Under the pieces are notes generated by a model that saw only the letters and a program-made list of their open reading frames with translations, searched no databases and was not told the origin of the DNA. A stretch of DNA of 64,000 bases. It comes from Chitinophagales bacterium (GTDB lineage: Bacteria > Bacteroidota > Bacteroidia > Chitinophagales > Chitinophagaceae). The translations under genes and the position numbers were made by a program. Of the stretch, positions 17,769 through 26,554 are shown one piece after another (the stretch's first letter is position 1; each line of letters begins with the position of its first letter). Location: NCBI GenBank assembly GCA_021323755.1, contig JAJPKJ010000016.1, positions 1 to 64,000 of the forward strand. Direction: 5' to 3'.

Positions 17769-18410
17769 ATGCAGGTAGACGTATTAAATATAAAAGGAAA
17801 AAAGACCGGTCGCTCTGTAGAATTGCCGGATGAAATTTTTGGTATCGAACCCAACAATCATGTCATATACCTCGCGGTAAAACAGCATCTCGCTGCGCAA
17901 CGCCAGGGAACGCACAAAGTAAAGACACGTTTGGAAGTTAAAGGTTCTTCCAAAAAATTGCATAAACAGAAAGGAACGGGTGGTTCTCGTAAAGGAAATA
18001 TCCGCAACCCCTTATATAAAGGCGGAGGAACTATTTTCGGACCTAAACCACGCGATTATGATTTCAAACTTAATCGCAAAGTGAAGGACCTCGCAAAAAT
18101 GTCTGCTTTTGCTCACAAGGCAAAGGACAATTCAATTGTAGTTGTGGAAGAAATCTCTTTCAAAGAACCTAAGACAAAACAATTTGCAGAAGTATTGGAA
18201 TCATTGAACATTGCCGATAAAAAAGCATTGTTTGTTGCGCCGGAATATAATGATAATGTTTATCTCAGCATCCGCAATTTGCCAAAAGTAAAAGGCTCAT
18301 TACTTGCTGACGTGAACACGTATGATATTGTAAATGCCGATGTATTGATTTTATCTGAAAACGCCGCTAAAGTTTTTTCAGAAGATGTAGCTGAAGAAGT
18401 AAATGCTTAA
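17769..18410 (+). CDS. rplD: 50S ribosomal protein L4
   Basis: Lines the exit tunnel with its long loop, and in some bacteria represses the S10 operon. 213 residues; the loop sequence KKLHKQKGTGGSRKGNIRNP and the GGGTIFGPKPRDY motif are intact. The ends are acidic (VAEEVNA). rplW follows after 25 bases. Confidence 0.99.
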   Translation: MQVDVLNIKGKKTGRSVELPDEIFGIEPNNHVIYLAVKQHLAAQRQGTHKVKTRLEVKGSSKKLHKQKGTGGSRKGNIRNPLYKGGGTIFGPKPRDYDFKLNRKVKDLAKMSAFAHKAKDNSIVVVEEISFKEPKTKQFAEVLESLNIADKKALFVAPEYNDNVYLSIRNLPKVKGSLLADVNTYDIVNADVLILSENAAKVFSEDVAEEVNA

Positions 18411-18435
18411 TTGATTAACCAAAAAAATTAAAGAG

Positions 18436-18735
18436 ATGCAACTCTCTGATGTATTAATAAAACCGATTTTGACAGAAAAAGCAAATGCGCAGCAGGAAAA
18501 GCTGAGAAGGTATGCATTTAAAGTCAATCGCGCTGCCAACAAACTGGAAATAAAAAAAGCAGTAGAAGGAATGTATGGCATTACCGTGGTTGATGTCAAT
18601 ACTTCTGTTGTCCCGGCAAAAAGTAAATCACGTTTCACAAAAGCGGGTTTCCTTAAAGGACGCAAACCCGCCTATAAAAAGGCTCTGGTGACCATTGCCG
18701 AAGGCGAAACAATTGATTTGTATTCGAATATTTAA
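18436..18735 (+). CDS. rplW: 50S ribosomal protein L23
   Basis: Tunnel-exit protein that docks trigger factor and SRP. 99 residues: LSDVLIKPILTEKANAQQE, then KVNRAANKLEIKKAVEGMYG, and the basic loop KSKSRFTKAGFLKGRKPAYKKA. Normal length. Follows rplD and precedes rplB by 52 bases that contain a weak GCAAA/TTTGC pairing. Confidence 0.99.
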   Translation: MQLSDVLIKPILTEKANAQQEKLRRYAFKVNRAANKLEIKKAVEGMYGITVVDVNTSVVPAKSKSRFTKAGFLKGRKPAYKKALVTIAEGETIDLYSNI

Positions 18736-18787
18736 AACAAATAATTAAAGCAGGCAAAGCTGATAAGTTTGCACAAATAAATAAACG

Positions 18788-19624
18788 ATGGCACTAAAAA
18801 AATATAAACCGATTACGGCAGGCACACGCTGGAGAATTGGAAACGCCTACGCTGAAATAACTGCAGATGTTCCTGAAAAAACACTGGTTGAAAAAATAAA
18901 ATCAACAGGCGGAAGAAATGCGCAGGGAAGAAGAGCGATGCGTTATATCGGTGGCGGACATAAAAAAATGTATCGCATTATTGATTTCAAGCGAAGCAAG
19001 AAAAATATTCCTGCTACGGTTGTTTCAATTGAATATGATCCTAACCGTTCAGCGTTCATCGCGTTGGTAAACTATGCTGATGGCGAAAAGAGATATATTA
19101 TAGCTCCGCAAGGTTTGCAGGTGGGTGGAAAGATTTTATCCGGCGATGATATCGCTCCGGAAGTTGGGAATGCCTTGCAGATGAAAAATATGCCCCTTGG
19201 TACAAATGTTCATAACATAGAAACGCAACCCGGGCAGGGTGGAAAATTGGTTCGCAGTGCAGGCACTTCTGCACAGCTGACTAACAAAGAAGATAAATAT
19301 GCAGTATTGAAAATGCCTTCCGGCGAGTTGAGAAAAATATTGATCAATTGTTATGCAACCGTTGGGGTTGTTTCCAACAGCGATCACAATTTGCAGAGCA
19401 TGGGTAAAGCAGGACGCAATCGCTGGAGAGGAATTCGTCCGCGCAATCGCGGCGTTGCCATGAACCCGGTTGATCATCCGATGGGTGGCGGTGAAGGAAA
19501 AGCATCAGGTGGCCATCCGAGATCAAGAAAAGGATTGTATGCAAAAGGATTAAAAACACGCAGGCATAAGGCAAGTGATAAACTGATCATTCAAAGAAAG
19601 AACGGAAAAAAGATAACGCAGTAA
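18788..19624 (+). CDS. rplB: 50S ribosomal protein L2
   Basis: Needed for subunit joining and peptidyl transfer. 278 residues; the C-terminal motif [18 protein letters not shown] holds His230, the equivalent of the residue tied to peptidyl transferase function. The basic C-terminus ([19 protein letters not shown]) is normal. Confidence 0.99.
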   Translation: MALKKYKPITAGTRWRIGNAYAEITADVPEKTLVEKIKSTGGRNAQGRRAMRYIGGGHKKMYRIIDFKRSKKNIPATVVSIEYDPNRSAFIALVNYADGEKRYIIAPQGLQVGGKILSGDDIAPEVGNALQMKNMPLGTNVHNIETQPGQGGKLVRSAGTSAQLTNKEDKYAVLKMPSGELRKILINCYATVGVVSNSDHNLQSMGKAGRNRWRGIRPRNRGVAMNPVDHPMGGGEGKASGGHPRSRKGLYAKGLKTRRHKASDKLIIQRKNGKKITQ

Positions 19625-19650
19625 TCAGCAAATATCTCAATGAGGCAACG

Positions 19651-19702
19651 GCTCAATTGCATCATTGTTAAAATAAATTGAGCAATTGAGAATTTTCAAA
19701 TT
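19651..19702 (+). repeat. Hairpin plus AATTTTCA unit in rplB-rpsS spacer
   Basis: GCTCAATT (19651-19658) pairs with AATTGAGC (19676-19683), and alternatively CTCAATTGC (19652-19660) with GCAATTGAG (19682-19690). One AATTTTCA-AATT unit follows at 19691-19702, 11 bases before the rpsS ATG. Confidence 0.6.
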
Positions 19703-19713
19703 GTTATATTAAT

Positions 19714-19992
19714 ATGGCTCGTTCAATCAAAAAAGGTCCTTATGTAGCAGCAAAGCTTGAAAAAAAAGTTCTTGGTGTTAATGAAGGAAAAATAAAAAAG
19801 AGTGTTATAAAAACATGGAGTCGTCGTTCAACCATTACTCCTGATTTTGTCGGGCACACTTTTGCAGTTCATAATGGAAACAAATTCATTCCGGTTTATA
19901 TCACTGAATTTATGGTTGGTCATAAATTGGGAGAGTTTGCCCCAACACGGCAGTTCAAAGGACATTCGAGCAAAAAAATTGCAGAAGGATAA
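19714..19992 (+). CDS. rpsS: 30S ribosomal protein S19
   Basis: Head protein of the 30S contacting tRNA and L5. 92 residues starting [19 protein letters not shown], with [22 protein letters not shown] and [18 protein letters not shown]. Standard length. The spacer to rplV (76 bases) has three CAACAAA-type direct repeats (about 20040-20060). Confidence 0.99.
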   Translation: MARSIKKGPYVAAKLEKKVLGVNEGKIKKSVIKTWSRRSTITPDFVGHTFAVHNGNKFIPVYITEFMVGHKLGEFAPTRQFKGHSSKKIAEG

Positions 19993-20068
19993 AAACGGTT
20001 TGGAGTTTAAAGTTTGTGGTTCATAGTCTGAATCACCGGCAACAAACAACAAACAACAAATTAATAAA

Positions 20069-20413
20069 ATGGAAGCAGTAGCAAAATTGAAAAATTATCC
20101 CACATCACCCCGTAAAATGCGTTTGCTGGCTGATGAGATTCGTGGATTGCATGTAGAAAAAGCATTGTCGCTATTGGAGCATCATCCACAACATTCAGCG
20201 ACACCATTGCACAAATTGTTATGGTCAGCTGTAAAAAATTGGGAGCAAAAAAATGAAGGTAAAAGTGCGGCAGATGCAGGGCTTGTAGTAAAGACAATTT
20301 TTGTAGATGGAGGCGCGGTGTTAAAACGTATGCGTCCTGCACCGCAAGGTCGCGGATATCGCGTGCGCAAACGCAGTAATCATGTAACAATAATTGTTGA
20401 CGGAAAATTATAA
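20069..20413 (+). CDS. rplV: 50S ribosomal protein L22
   Basis: Its extended hairpin lines the exit tunnel and is a macrolide-resistance site. 114 residues with [18 protein letters not shown] and the tunnel hairpin [19 protein letters not shown]. No deletion in the hairpin tip is seen. Confidence 0.98.
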   Translation: MEAVAKLKNYPTSPRKMRLLADEIRGLHVEKALSLLEHHPQHSATPLHKLLWSAVKNWEQKNEGKSAADAGLVVKTIFVDGGAVLKRMRPAPQGRGYRVRKRSNHVTIIVDGKL

Positions 20414-20431
20414 CATTATCAAACTAAATAC

Positions 20432-21235
20432 ATGGGTCAAAAAACAAATCCAATTGGTGCAAGGTTAGGAATCATCCGCGGATGGGAATCCAACTGGTAT
20501 GGCAACAAAAAAGATTATGCTACTAAACTGATCGAGGATAATAAGATAAGAACCTATCTGAATGCCCGTATCAGCAAGGGTGGCATTGCGCGGATAATCA
20601 TTGAGCGCACCTTGAATAAACTGATTGTAACCATTCACACATCAAAACCCGGGATCATCATTGGTAAAGGTGGTGGAGAAGTTGATCGCATTAAGGAAGA
20701 ATTGAAAAAGCTTACCGGCAAAGAAGATGTGCAGATTAATATATTAGAAATTCGTCGCCCGGAATTGGATGCAAATATTGTCGGAGATACAATTGCCCGT
20801 CAAATTGAAAATCGTATCAACTACAAACGCGCAATCAAAATGGCCATTGCCTCTGCATTGAGAATGGGAGCAGAAGGAATTAAAGTAAAAGTAAGCGGTC
20901 GTTTAGGCGGTGCCGAGATCGCCCGTAGCGAAGAAATAAAACAAGGTCGTACACCATTGCACACTTTACGTATGGATATTGATTATGCTAGCGTATTTGC
21001 CTTAACGGTGTATGGTAAGATAGGTATCAAGGTCTGGATTTGTAAAGGTGAGGTATTAACGAAAAGAGACCTGAATCCGAATTTTGTTGGAGGTAAGAGC
21101 GATGTGAGTGACAGAAGAGACAGACGTGATGACCGCCCGGAAAGAAGAGATGACAGAAGAGGTGGTGGAGATCGCAGAAATGAAAGAAGAAGTGGTGGCG
21201 GCGGCGGTGGTCGTGGCGGAGATAGAAGAAGATAA
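20432..21235 (+). CDS. rpsC: 30S ribosomal protein S3 with long Arg/Gly/Asp tail
   Basis: mRNA-entry protein and helicase element of the 30S. 267 residues: [19 protein letters not shown], the KH loop IIIGKGGGE, and the C-terminal domain [19 protein letters not shown]-like stretch. Beyond about residue 218 comes a low-complexity tail of Arg, Asp and Gly ([10 protein letters not shown], then a Gly run, then GGDRRR), absent from E. coli S3 (233 residues). Tails like this occur in Bacteroidota S3. Confidence 0.98.
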   Translation: MGQKTNPIGARLGIIRGWESNWYGNKKDYATKLIEDNKIRTYLNARISKGGIARIIIERTLNKLIVTIHTSKPGIIIGKGGGEVDRIKEELKKLTGKEDVQINILEIRRPELDANIVGDTIARQIENRINYKRAIKMAIASALRMGAEGIKVKVSGRLGGAEIARSEEIKQGRTPLHTLRMDIDYASVFALTVYGKIGIKVWICKGEVLTKRDLNPNFVGGKSDVSDRRDRRDDRPERRDDRRGGGDRRNERRSGGGGGGRGGDRRR

Positions 21236-21240
21236 GTATT

Positions 21241-21302
21241 GAATGTGGAAAGATTCATAAAAGTTGAATTTTCACATTCTCCAATTTTCAAATTTTCAAA
21301 TT
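21241..21302 (+). repeat. Hairpin plus two AATTTTCA units before rplP
   Basis: GAATGTGGAAA (21241-21251) pairs with TTTTCACATTC (21269-21279), one G-U pair, 11 base pairs. AATTTTCA is then repeated twice plus AATT at 21283-21302, ending seven bases before the rplP ATG. Confidence 0.6.
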
Positions 21303-21309
21303 AGAATAA

Positions 21310-21729
21310 ATGTTACAGCCAAAAAGATCGAAACATAGAAAAGCGCAAAAGGGTAGGATCAGAGAAGTTGCCAAACGCGGCACAACTATCGCTTTTGGAT
21401 CTTACGGTTTAAAAGCTTTGGAGAAAATATGGCTTACTAATCGTCAATTGGAAGCAGCACGCCAGGCATTGACACGCCACATGAAACGTGAAGGTAATGT
21501 TTGGATCCGAGTATTCCCGGATAAACCAATCACTAAAAAACCGGCAGAAGTGAGAATGGGTAAGGGTAAAGGGAATCCTGAATATTGGGCGGCGGTGGTT
21601 GAACCAGGAAGAATTTTATTTGAAGCTGATGGAGTAACCGAACAGATCGCTAAGGAAGCTTTAAAATTGGCTGCCCAGAAATTGCCGATCAAAACAAAAT
21701 TTGTAGTGCGTCCCGATGTAGTGAAATAG
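21310..21729 (+). CDS. rplP: 50S ribosomal protein L16
   Basis: Organises the A-site region of the 50S. 139 residues: [17 protein letters not shown] at the start, the conserved [23 protein letters not shown]-type segment (residues about 50-72) and [14 protein letters not shown]. Normal length; followed by rpmC after 39 bases. Confidence 0.99.
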   Translation: MLQPKRSKHRKAQKGRIREVAKRGTTIAFGSYGLKALEKIWLTNRQLEAARQALTRHMKREGNVWIRVFPDKPITKKPAEVRMGKGKGNPEYWAAVVEPGRILFEADGVTEQIAKEALKLAAQKLPIKTKFVVRPDVVK

Positions 21730-21768
21730 AAAATAAAAAATAATTCAGAATTTTTTCAAATAGGTAAT

Positions 21769-21972
21769 ATGTCAAAGAAAAATGATTTTGTAAGAAGTTT
21801 GAAAGATTATAGTGAGGTTGATCTGAATGCCCGGATTCATGAAGATGAATTACGCATTAAAAAACTTGAATTTGCTCATGCAATTTCTCCATTGGAAAAT
21901 CCGATGAGCATTCGTTTTTTGAGAAAGGATATAGCTAGATTAAAAACTGAATTAAGAAAAAGAAAATCATAA
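21769..21972 (+). CDS. rpmC: 50S ribosomal protein L29
   Basis: Small helical hairpin at the tunnel exit. 67 residues: DFVRSLKDYSEVDLNARI, then HAISPLENPMSIRFLRKDIARLKTELRKRKS. Position between rplP and rpsQ confirms it. Confidence 0.97.
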   Translation: MSKKNDFVRSLKDYSEVDLNARIHEDELRIKKLEFAHAISPLENPMSIRFLRKDIARLKTELRKRKS

Positions 21973-21992
21973 TGCGATGAATATGAAAATAG

Positions 21993-22040
21993 CTCAATGT
22001 CTCCATTGAGAAATTTTCAAATTTTCAAATTTTCAAATTA
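21993..22040 (+). repeat. CTCAATG hairpin and three AATTTTCA units before rpsQ
   Basis: CTCAATG (21993-21999), loop TCTC, CATTGAG (22004-22010): seven perfect pairs. Directly after it AATTTTCA is repeated three times (22012-22035) plus AATTA, ending five bases before the rpsQ ATG at 22046. Confidence 0.65.
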
Positions 22041-22045
22041 AAAAG

Positions 22046-22303
22046 ATGACTGAAAGAAATTTGCGCAAAACAAGAATAGGAGTAGTAAGCGGGAATAAAA
22101 TGGATAAGACCATTACTGTTGCTGTTGAAAGAAGAGTGAAGCATCCTATCTATGGTAAGTTCGTAAAAAAAACCACCAGGTTTCATGCCCATGATGAAAA
22201 AAACGAATGCACCGTTGGTGATATCGTGAAGATCATGGAAACACGTCCGTTAAGTAAGACAAAACGTTGGAGATTGATCGAGGTTGTAGAGAAGGCAAAA
22301 TAA
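22046..22303 (+). CDS. rpsQ: 30S ribosomal protein S17
   Basis: OB-fold 16S rRNA-binding protein. 85 residues with [40 protein letters not shown] and [19 protein letters not shown]. Complete and standard. Confidence 0.99.
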   Translation: MTERNLRKTRIGVVSGNKMDKTITVAVERRVKHPIYGKFVKKTTRFHAHDEKNECTVGDIVKIMETRPLSKTKRWRLIEVVEKAK

Positions 22304-22358
22304 AATAGTATTAACAATTGCTCGTAGCTCGAAGCTATAAGCTCAAAGCTTAAATAAA

Positions 22359-22727
22359 ATGATTCAGCAGGAAACCAGGTTAAATGTAGCGGATAACAGC
22401 GGTGCCAAAGAAGTGCTTTGCATTCGCGTGCTGGGAAACAGCGGACAGGATTATGCAAAGATCGGCGATAAGATTGTTGTGACGGTTAAAGATGCATTGC
22501 CTTCCGGAGGTATTAAAAAAGGAACTGTGGCAAAAGCCGTTATCGTTCGTACAAAAAACAAATTGCGTCGCAAAGATGGTTCCTACATCAGGTTCGATGA
22601 TAATGCTGTCGTATTGCTTACAGCAGGCGATGAACCCCGCGGAACCCGCATTTTTGGACCCGTTGCCAGAGAACTGCGCGATAAAGGTTACATGAAGATT
22701 ATTTCATTGGCGCCTGAAGTGCTGTAG
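22359..22727 (+). CDS. rplN: 50S ribosomal protein L14
   Basis: Forms intersubunit bridges with 16S rRNA. 122 residues: [19 protein letters not shown], the basic [18 protein letters not shown], and [24 protein letters not shown]. The 55-base upstream spacer carries AGCT-rich near-repeats (GTAGCTCGAAGCTATAAGCT region, 22324-22350). Confidence 0.99.
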   Translation: MIQQETRLNVADNSGAKEVLCIRVLGNSGQDYAKIGDKIVVTVKDALPSGGIKKGTVAKAVIVRTKNKLRRKDGSYIRFDDNAVVLLTAGDEPRGTRIFGPVARELRDKGYMKIISLAPEVL

Positions 22728-22735
22728 AAGAATTG

Positions 22736-22805
22736 TTGGCTATTGGCAATGGGCTGGTAGCAAAAAATAAATTAAACAGGCTGATAGCGATAAGCTAATA
22801 GCCAA
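22736..22805 (+). repeat. Inverted repeat in rplN-rplX spacer
   Basis: TTGGCTATT (22736-22744) and AATAGCCAA (22797-22805) are perfect reverse complements, 52 bases apart. Between them lie GGCTGGTAGC and GGCTGATAGC, near-copies of one unit. The loop ends 12 bases before the rplX ATG. Confidence 0.55.
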
Positions 22806-22817
22806 AAGCAAAGCAAA

Positions 22818-23156
22818 ATGAGTAACAGATTTAAACCAAAATTTAATATCAAGAAAGGCGACAGCGTTGTTGTTATCGCCGGCGATGATAAAGATTTGAA
22901 AAAGCCACGCAAAGTGCTTGAAGTTTTTCCGGACAAATCAAGGGTATTGATTGAAGGGGTGAACATCGTTACCAAGCACACAAAGCCATCTGCGCAAAAC
23001 ACAAAGGGTGGCATTCTAAAAAAAGAAGCGGCTGTTCACATCTCAAATGTGATGTTATGGGATGCAAAAGCAGGTGAAGGTTCAAAAATTAAACGCACAC
23101 GCGAAGGGGGAAAATTAGTTCGCATATCAAAAAAATCAGAGGAGGTAATTAAATAA
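22818..23156 (+). CDS. rplX: 50S ribosomal protein L24
   Basis: Starts 50S assembly. 112 residues with a KOW motif ([15 protein letters not shown]) and [21 protein letters not shown]. The stop overlaps the rplE start by one base (TAATG), so the two are coupled. Confidence 0.98.
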   Translation: MSNRFKPKFNIKKGDSVVVIAGDDKDLKKPRKVLEVFPDKSRVLIEGVNIVTKHTKPSAQNTKGGILKKEAAVHISNVMLWDAKAGEGSKIKRTREGGKLVRISKKSEEVIK

Positions 23157-23719
23157 TGAGCACAGAAAAATATATCCCGCGTTTGGCCGGAAAATACAAG
23201 AAAGAAGTTGCTCCTGCGCTTGTAAAAAAATTTAATTATACAAGCACGATGCAAGCTCCAAAGCTGGAAAAAATTTGTGTGAACCGTGGGGTGAATGGCG
23301 CGACTGCAGACAAGAAATTAGTTGATGTTGCCATCGATGAACTTACACAGATCACCGGGCAGAAAGCCGTTGCAACAATGTCCAAAAAAGATATTTCGAA
23401 TTTTAAGTTGAGAAAAAATATTCCAATTGGTGCCAAGGTCACCTTGCGCGGAAATAAGATGTATGAATTCCTGGACAGGTTAGTGTCAACGGCATTGCCT
23501 CGTGTGCGTGACTTCAGAGGGGTTAACGATAAATCTTTTGATGGGCGTGGTAATTATACCTTAGGTATCACTGAGCAAATTATTTTCCCCGAGATCGATA
23601 TTGATAAAGTGAATAAGATAACGGGAATGGATATCACATTTGTAACAACGGCAAAAACAAATGAAGAAGCATTTGAGTTGTTGAAAGAATTGGGAATGCC
23701 GTTCAGAATTACAAAATAA
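23156..23719 (+). CDS. rplE: 50S ribosomal protein L5
   Basis: Binds 5S rRNA and the P-site tRNA. 187 residues: [60 protein letters not shown] and [14 protein letters not shown]. Translationally coupled to rplX. Confidence 0.99.
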   Translation: MSTEKYIPRLAGKYKKEVAPALVKKFNYTSTMQAPKLEKICVNRGVNGATADKKLVDVAIDELTQITGQKAVATMSKKDISNFKLRKNIPIGAKVTLRGNKMYEFLDRLVSTALPRVRDFRGVNDKSFDGRGNYTLGITEQIIFPEIDIDKVNKITGMDITFVTTAKTNEEAFELLKELGMPFRITK

Positions 23720-23750
23720 AAAATTTAAAAAATAAAATCTAAAATCAATA

Positions 23751-24020
23751 ATGGCAAAAGAGTCAGTAAAAGCCAGACAACGAAAAAGAGAAGCGTTAGT
23801 AGCAAAATATGCTGCCAAACGCGCAGCACTGAAAGCGGCAGGCGATTATAGAGCGCTTGACCTGCTTCCTAAAAATGCTTCGACGGTTAGATTAAAAAAT
23901 CGTTGCCAATTGAGCGGTCGTCCGCGTGGATATATGCGTTATTTCGGTGTATCGAGAGTGGTATTCCGTGATATGGCCTTGCAGGGAAAGATTCCGGGAG
24001 TTAGAAAAGCAAGTTGGTAA
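23751..24020 (+). CDS. rpsN: 30S ribosomal protein S14 (zinc-free form)
   Basis: Head protein of the 30S. 89 residues, [20 protein letters not shown] at the start and [20 protein letters not shown] near the end. It has one Cys only and lacks the two CxxC pairs, so it is the longer, zinc-independent type. Confidence 0.98.
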   Translation: MAKESVKARQRKREALVAKYAAKRAALKAAGDYRALDLLPKNASTVRLKNRCQLSGRPRGYMRYFGVSRVVFRDMALQGKIPGVRKASW

Positions 24021-24025
24021 GAGAT

Positions 24026-24120
24026 GATATTGAAGATTTGATATTGAATATTGAAAGCTTAAAAAATATTCGATGTTAAATACTAAATAAAAAATATTAA
24101 ATAAGTCAATATTAAATAAA
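24026..24120 (+). repeat. ATATTGAA/TCAATATT repeats before rpsH
   Basis: GATATTGA occurs at 24026-24033 and again at 24040-24047; AATATTGA (24047-24054) is the reverse complement of TCAATATT (24106-24113). TCAATATTAAATAAA ends at 24120, just before the rpsH ATG at 24124. The same TCAATATTAAA unit precedes the ubiD-like gene at 59101-59112. Confidence 0.5.
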
Positions 24121-24123
24121 ATT

Positions 24124-24522
24124 ATGGTTACTGATCCTATTGCAGATTTTTTGACAAGAATAAGAAATGCACAGATGGCTAATCATCGTATCGTGGAAAT
24201 TCCTGCATCGAATCTGAAGAAGCGTATGACAGAGATCTTGTATGATAAGGGTTATATTTTGAAATACAAGTTTGACGATGATAAAAAGCAAGGTCTTATT
24301 AAAATCGCTTTGAAATACGATGCCCAAACGAAAGAACCGGCAATAAAATCTTTAGAAAGAGTTAGCCGTCCGGGTTTGCGTCAGTATTCAGGTCCAACTG
24401 AATTTCGTCGTACGAAAAATGGATTGGGCATCGCCATCATTTCAACTTCAAAGGGAGTGATGACCGATAAAGAAGCGAAAGTGCAGAACGTAGGCGGGGA
24501 AGTGCTTTGCTATGTTTATTAG
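24124..24522 (+). CDS. rpsH: 30S ribosomal protein S8
   Basis: 16S rRNA binder that in E. coli represses the spc operon. 132 residues: DPIADFLTRIRNAQMANHR, RVSRPGLRQYSG and LGIAIISTSKGVMTDKEAK. Complete; ends GGEVLCYVY. Confidence 0.99.
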   Translation: MVTDPIADFLTRIRNAQMANHRIVEIPASNLKKRMTEILYDKGYILKYKFDDDKKQGLIKIALKYDAQTKEPAIKSLERVSRPGLRQYSGPTEFRRTKNGLGIAIISTSKGVMTDKEAKVQNVGGEVLCYVY

Positions 24523-24644
24523 GCAATGTGTGCAGTGCGCAGATTTGAAAAATGGGGAAATGGTTTTCAAAACTGTTCAGCGCTGAGAAAGAAGATGGTT
24601 TATTTTTTACGTTTCCAAAATTTTCAAAATTTCAAACTAGTGTT

Positions 24645-25199
24645 ATGTCTCGAATAGGAAAAAAGCCGGTTAGTCTTCCCAAAGGAGTTACTGTTTCAAT
24701 TACAAGCGATAATACATTGACAGTAAAAGGTCCTAAAGGGGAACTGAAACAATCAGTAGACCGTGATATAAAAATTGAAATGAAGGATGATGAAATATCT
24801 TTTCTTCGTCCAACAGATCAGATACGTCATCGCGCTTTGCACGGTTTATATCGTTCTATAGCGGCCAATATGGTTAAAGGAGTGACGGAAGGTTATAAAA
24901 GGGAATTGGAACTGATTGGTGTTGGTTTCAAAGCTTCTAACCAGGGCAATTTGCTTGACCTTGCATTGGGATACTCTCACAATATTATTTTTGAAATTCC
25001 CAAAGAATTAAAATTAGCAACAGCACAGGAAAAAGGAGAAAATCCGAAAATTATTTTGGAAGGAACAGACAAACAATTAATAGGACAGGTAGCAGCCAAG
25101 ATCCGTGGATTACGCAAACCAGAACCATATAAAGGGAAAGGTGTTCGTTATGTTGGCGAAGTGGTTCGTAAGAAAGCAGGAAAAGCAGCCGGTAAATAG
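24645..25199 (+). CDS. rplF: 50S ribosomal protein L6
   Basis: Sits near the GTPase centre. 184 residues from the ATG at 24645 (MSRIGKKPVSLPKGV, the normal L6 start). The frame is open further upstream to an ATG at 24552, but that extra stretch does not match L6 and includes an AATTTTCA-type spacer repeat, so it is non-coding. The C-terminal motif KIRGLRKPEPYKGKGVRY is intact. Confidence 0.98.
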   Translation: MSRIGKKPVSLPKGVTVSITSDNTLTVKGPKGELKQSVDRDIKIEMKDDEISFLRPTDQIRHRALHGLYRSIAANMVKGVTEGYKRELELIGVGFKASNQGNLLDLALGYSHNIIFEIPKELKLATAQEKGENPKIILEGTDKQLIGQVAAKIRGLRKPEPYKGKGVRYVGEVVRKKAGKAAGK

Positions 25200-25207
25200 T
25201 TCGATCA

Positions 25208-25250
25208 TTTGTAAATATGAGCATGTGAAAATGGCTTTCATATTTACAAA
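25208..25250 (+). repeat. Perfect 13-base-pair hairpin in rplF-rplR spacer
   Basis: TTTGTAAATATGA (25208-25220) and TCATATTTACAAA (25238-25250) are exact reverse complements around a 17-base loop. The stem starts eight bases after the rplF stop. No U-run follows. A CATTTTCAAAT unit at 25274-25284 precedes the rplR ATG. Confidence 0.65.
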
Positions 25251-25292
25251 GTACACAACAGAATTTTATTTTACATTTTCAAATCAAGATAG

Positions 25293-25649
25293 ATGGCAAC
25301 GACTAAAACAGCTAAAAAGCAAAATATCAAATATCGGATCAGAAAGAAAATAAATGGCTCTTCTGATGCTCCGAGGTTAGCGGTATTTAGAAGTAATAGT
25401 GAAATATACGTGCAATTGATTGACGACAATAATGGAAAGACCATTGCTTCAGCTTCATCTCGTGATAAAGATATCCTTGCACAAAAAGTGACAAAGACCG
25501 AAAAGGGTAAATTAGTCGGTGCCGCAATCGCCCGGAAAGCGGTTGATCTAGGTATCAGTGTTTGTCGTTTTGATCGCGGTGGAAACCTTTACCATGGTCG
25601 GGTAAAAGCGGTGGCAGACGGGGCAAGAGAAGGCGGATTGAAATTTTAG
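25293..25649 (+). CDS. rplR: 50S ribosomal protein L18
   Basis: 5S rRNA binder. 118 residues with [42 protein letters not shown], and [28 protein letters not shown] at the C-terminus. Standard length for the family. Confidence 0.99.
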   Translation: MATTKTAKKQNIKYRIRKKINGSSDAPRLAVFRSNSEIYVQLIDDNNGKTIASASSRDKDILAQKVTKTEKGKLVGAAIARKAVDLGISVCRFDRGGNLYHGRVKAVADGAREGGLKF

Positions 25650-25680
25650 AATCTTAAATCTACAATCGTAAATAAAAAAA

Positions 25681-26199
25681 ATGGCAAAAGTAAACGTAAT
25701 AAAAGTTAAAGCCGGCGATCTTGAATTGAAGGAAAAGGTAGTGGCTATTAACCGCGTTGTAAAAACAACAAAAGGCGGACGTGCATTTAGTTTTTCTGCT
25801 CTTGTTGTTGTTGGTAATGAAAGCGGCGTTGTTGGGCATGGGTTAGGGAAAGCAAAAGAGGTGCAGGAAGCAATTACCAAAGGAATTGAAGATGCAAAGA
25901 AAAATCTTATTAAGGTTCCTGTAATGCATGGAACTATTCCTCACGATCAGCTCGCTAAAGAAGGTGCAGCAAAAGTGTTGATCAAGCCGGCAGCTCATGG
26001 AACAGGTGTAATTGCCGGAGGCAGCATGCGTGCCGTGCTGGAAAGTGCAGGCGTTACCGATGTGCTGGCAAAATCATTGGGTTCTGCAAATCCGCATAAT
26101 GTGGTTAAAGCAACTTTTAAAGCATTAGCCATGTTAAGAGAGCCTTTGAAAGTGGCTAAAACAAGAAGCGTATCATTAAAGAAAGTTTTTAACGGATAG
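25681..26199 (+). CDS. rpsE: 30S ribosomal protein S5
   Basis: mRNA-entry and accuracy protein. 172 residues: [30 protein letters not shown] (cut across two strands), [14 protein letters not shown], and the second-domain loop [15 protein letters not shown]. Complete. Confidence 0.99.
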   Translation: MAKVNVIKVKAGDLELKEKVVAINRVVKTTKGGRAFSFSALVVVGNESGVVGHGLGKAKEVQEAITKGIEDAKKNLIKVPVMHGTIPHDQLAKEGAAKVLIKPAAHGTGVIAGGSMRAVLESAGVTDVLAKSLGSANPHNVVKATFKALAMLREPLKVAKTRSVSLKKVFNG

Positions 26200-26204
26200 A
26201 AGAG

Positions 26205-26270
26205 AATTGAGTCATGGATTAAGGTAGTAAAATACCTTCCTCTGTATTGCTCTGAACTTGTATCTCAATT
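26205..26270 (+). repeat. Nested inverted repeats before rpmD
   Basis: AATTGAG (26205-26211) matches CTCAATT (26264-26270); inside, AAGGTA (26221-26226) matches TACCTT (26233-26238) over a 6-base loop. The structure ends seven bases before the rpmD ATG. Confidence 0.5.
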
Positions 26271-26276
26271 TATAGT

Positions 26277-26459
26277 ATGAAAAAGATAAAAGTAACATTA
26301 ACAAAAAGTGGGATTGACAGATCTGAGCGCCAGAAATTAACATTGAGGGCCTTGGGTTTAACCAAACTTCATCGTACAAAGGAATTTGAAGCTACTCCAC
26401 AAGTATTAGGGATGATCCGCAAAGTGGATCATTTGGTTAAAGTGGAAGAAGCTAACTGA
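26277..26459 (+). CDS. rpmD: 50S ribosomal protein L30
   Basis: 60 residues: KKIKVTLTKSGIDRSERQK, LRALGLTKLHRTKEF and IRKVDHLVKVEE. Small, but position and sequence agree with L30. Confidence 0.98.
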   Translation: MKKIKVTLTKSGIDRSERQKLTLRALGLTKLHRTKEFEATPQVLGMIRKVDHLVKVEEAN

Positions 26460-26465
26460 CAATTT

Positions 26466-26499
26466 TGAAATCACTCAATTGATCGATTGAGGGATTTCA
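26466..26499 (+). repeat. Long hairpin in rpmD-rplO spacer
   Basis: TGAAATC (26466-26472) pairs with GATTTCA (26493-26499) and, after one mismatch, CTCAAT (26474-26479) with ATTGAG (26486-26491): 13 pairs in 14 positions, 6-base loop. No U-run follows. Confidence 0.6.
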
Positions 26500-26554
26500 C
26501 ATTGTTTCATCAATAAAAGCGAGGGTGATTTCCCGTTAAGTAAAAATCAAAAAA

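Noticed and set aside
20983-21291. Minus-strand Leu/Pro-rich frame opposite the S3 tail
   Set aside because: It is the antisense shadow of low-complexity Arg/Gly/Asp codons in rpsC.
22012-22035. Three AATTTTCA units considered as a CRISPR or satellite
   Set aside because: Units are 8 bases, directly adjoining and without spacers; no cas genes are near.
24552-24644. N-terminal extension of L6
   Set aside because: The frame is open, but L6 starts with MSRIGKKPV at 24645; the extra part includes AATTTTCA-type spacer sequence.
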